Shown here: positions 62,996 through 64,000 of the stretch, in pieces
Layout of the letters: every line of letters begins with the position of its first letter
How positions within the stretch are numbered: the first letter of the stretch is position 1
Assembly: GCA_963210315.1 (NCBI GenBank)
Contig: OY723256.1
Coordinates: 1,736,001-1,800,000, forward strand
Length of the DNA: 64,000 bases
Origin: Rhynchopus euleeides
Taxonomy: Eukaryota; Euglenozoa; Diplonemea; Diplonemida; Diplonemidae
Direction of reading: 5' to 3'
Notes under the pieces: model-generated
What the model was told of the DNA's origin: nothing
Seen by the model: the letters and a program-made list of their open reading frames with translations, nothing else
Database searches by the model: none
Translations under genes and position numbers: made by a program

Positions 62996-64000
62996 GACTA
63001 TGTTCAAACCCTTCAGGGATTGCCTTTTTCGAATTCGAACCACGTAAGGAACCCGCCCTTGCTTGCTACAAACTGTGCCCGAGTTGTTTGGGGCTGTTGC
63101 GAGGCGAAGACTGAGGGTGTGTGTCTGTGTGGGTGGCTTGCCCCACACCCACCCCCTCCCTCTCTCACTCTCTCGCACTGTACCCCCACCCCTCTGAAGA
63201 CAGACGGGCCCTCAGATGCCACGGGGTGCCTCGGCCATAGTTCTCTTTTTTTGCCCCTTCCCTGCCCCAACCTCCCATAACCCTCTCGCCTTGTTATCCG
63301 CCCCCCCCTATTTTGTTTACTCCGTGACAGGCGACGTGATTAGTCGCGAAGCAATGGAGGGGACTGTATGGCTGAAGCTTCAGGATTGAAACCTTGATGC
63401 CACTTCATATTCTTGGGGCACACAACTGTGCCGACATCGGGCAGTAGTCTGTCCACCGGTGAGCTGTCGTATTTTACAGCCTGCTGGAGAACCCACAAAA
63501 GCGTTTCTACCTGAAAGCACAAGTCAGCCCTTTTTTGGATTACTACAGTACTGCAGGCTCTCGCTGTCTGGAAGCGCTTTGGGAAGCAAAGGCAGCCTAC
63601 TGCAAGCAAGCTGCGGCGAGTTATTTTTTGTTGATCCAACATAGCTTCGGCGGACAAAGCAACACTTCCATATTTTGTTGTTGGAGATAACGTCTTTTTC
63701 TTGTTGTCAGATGCACGTTGGGCGGATTCATTTCATGCCCCAATGCAGTGTCATCGCCGCCAGGGTACAACCGTCACCGGGTTGTATCAAATAGACAGAT
63801 TTATCAGACAGCAATCACTAAGGTGATTTGCGTGTGAGAGCCCAATGACTCAAAAAAATTGAGTAGGGTCACCGTGAAGAGGGTTTGATCCGTTGATGCC
63901 AAAAACGACCCTCTCGTGTGGTAGAACGACGCCGTGCCACCCCCGTTTTAGGGGGGGAAAAACAGGGGTATTTTACGATTGAGAATCTGAAAATCTGCCG
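62996..64000. other. Right-end stretch without a recognisable gene
   Basis: Short overlapping frames, a C/T-rich section at 63140-63310, no repeat shared with the rest of the window. Confidence 0.4.

Overview
The window is nuclear DNA from a GC-rich, probably unicellular eukaryote (protist or alga; I cannot name the lineage). Evidence: GT-AG introns of about 125-270 bp, a 26S proteasome Rpt1 gene, very large secreted Cys-rich multidomain proteins, and many eukaryotic class II transposons. Standard code is used (genes end in TGA or TAA). Long poly-C/poly-G tracts are common. No tRNA, rRNA or CRISPR array was recognised.

Layout. 1-8263 is transposon-dominated: a 4-kb element (G) containing a 1.5-kb repeat element (F1) abuts a 2.65-kb element (H) that has ~230-bp terminal inverted repeats (TIRs) and its own putative transposase. 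8264-20715 is a gene island on the + strand: proteasome ATPase Rpt1, a DEDDy-type exonuclease-like protein with five CCHC knuckles, a ThiD-type HMP-P kinase, and a three-exon EF-hand plus ADP-ribosyltransferase gene. Three MULE-like short elements (J1, P, K) lie in this island; K sits in an intron. 21519-23224 is a complete tyrosine-recombinase element (I1). 24310-38848 holds one enormous secreted-protein reading frame (~4,840 codons), broken by one in-frame TGA and one frameshift. 39089-42241 holds MITEs and a 355-bp direct-repeat pair with a structured core. 42453-46706 encodes a secreted haem peroxidase fused to G8/parallel-beta-helix domains.

47286-60325 is a 13-kb nested transposon stack. 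A ~410-bp MULE-like element (N), with an exact 9-bp target-site duplication (TSD), was hit by two copies of a pogo/Tc1-like DDE transposon (A1, A2) and one 1.3-kb non-autonomous element (B2). A2 was then hit by B1, C and D, and D carries F and E sequences. Most boundaries are fixed by TA duplications, and two are proven by empty sites present in the sister copy A1. A second, almost identical tyrosine-recombinase element (I2) follows at 61277-62995.

The host genes do not form an operon or one evident pathway. What ties the window together is its transposon ecology: several families share the same terminal motif (C[AT]GGGGGGG..TCAAAT with TA duplications), and a ~65-bp GC-rich hairpin repeat (Q) recurs inside otherwise unrelated elements.
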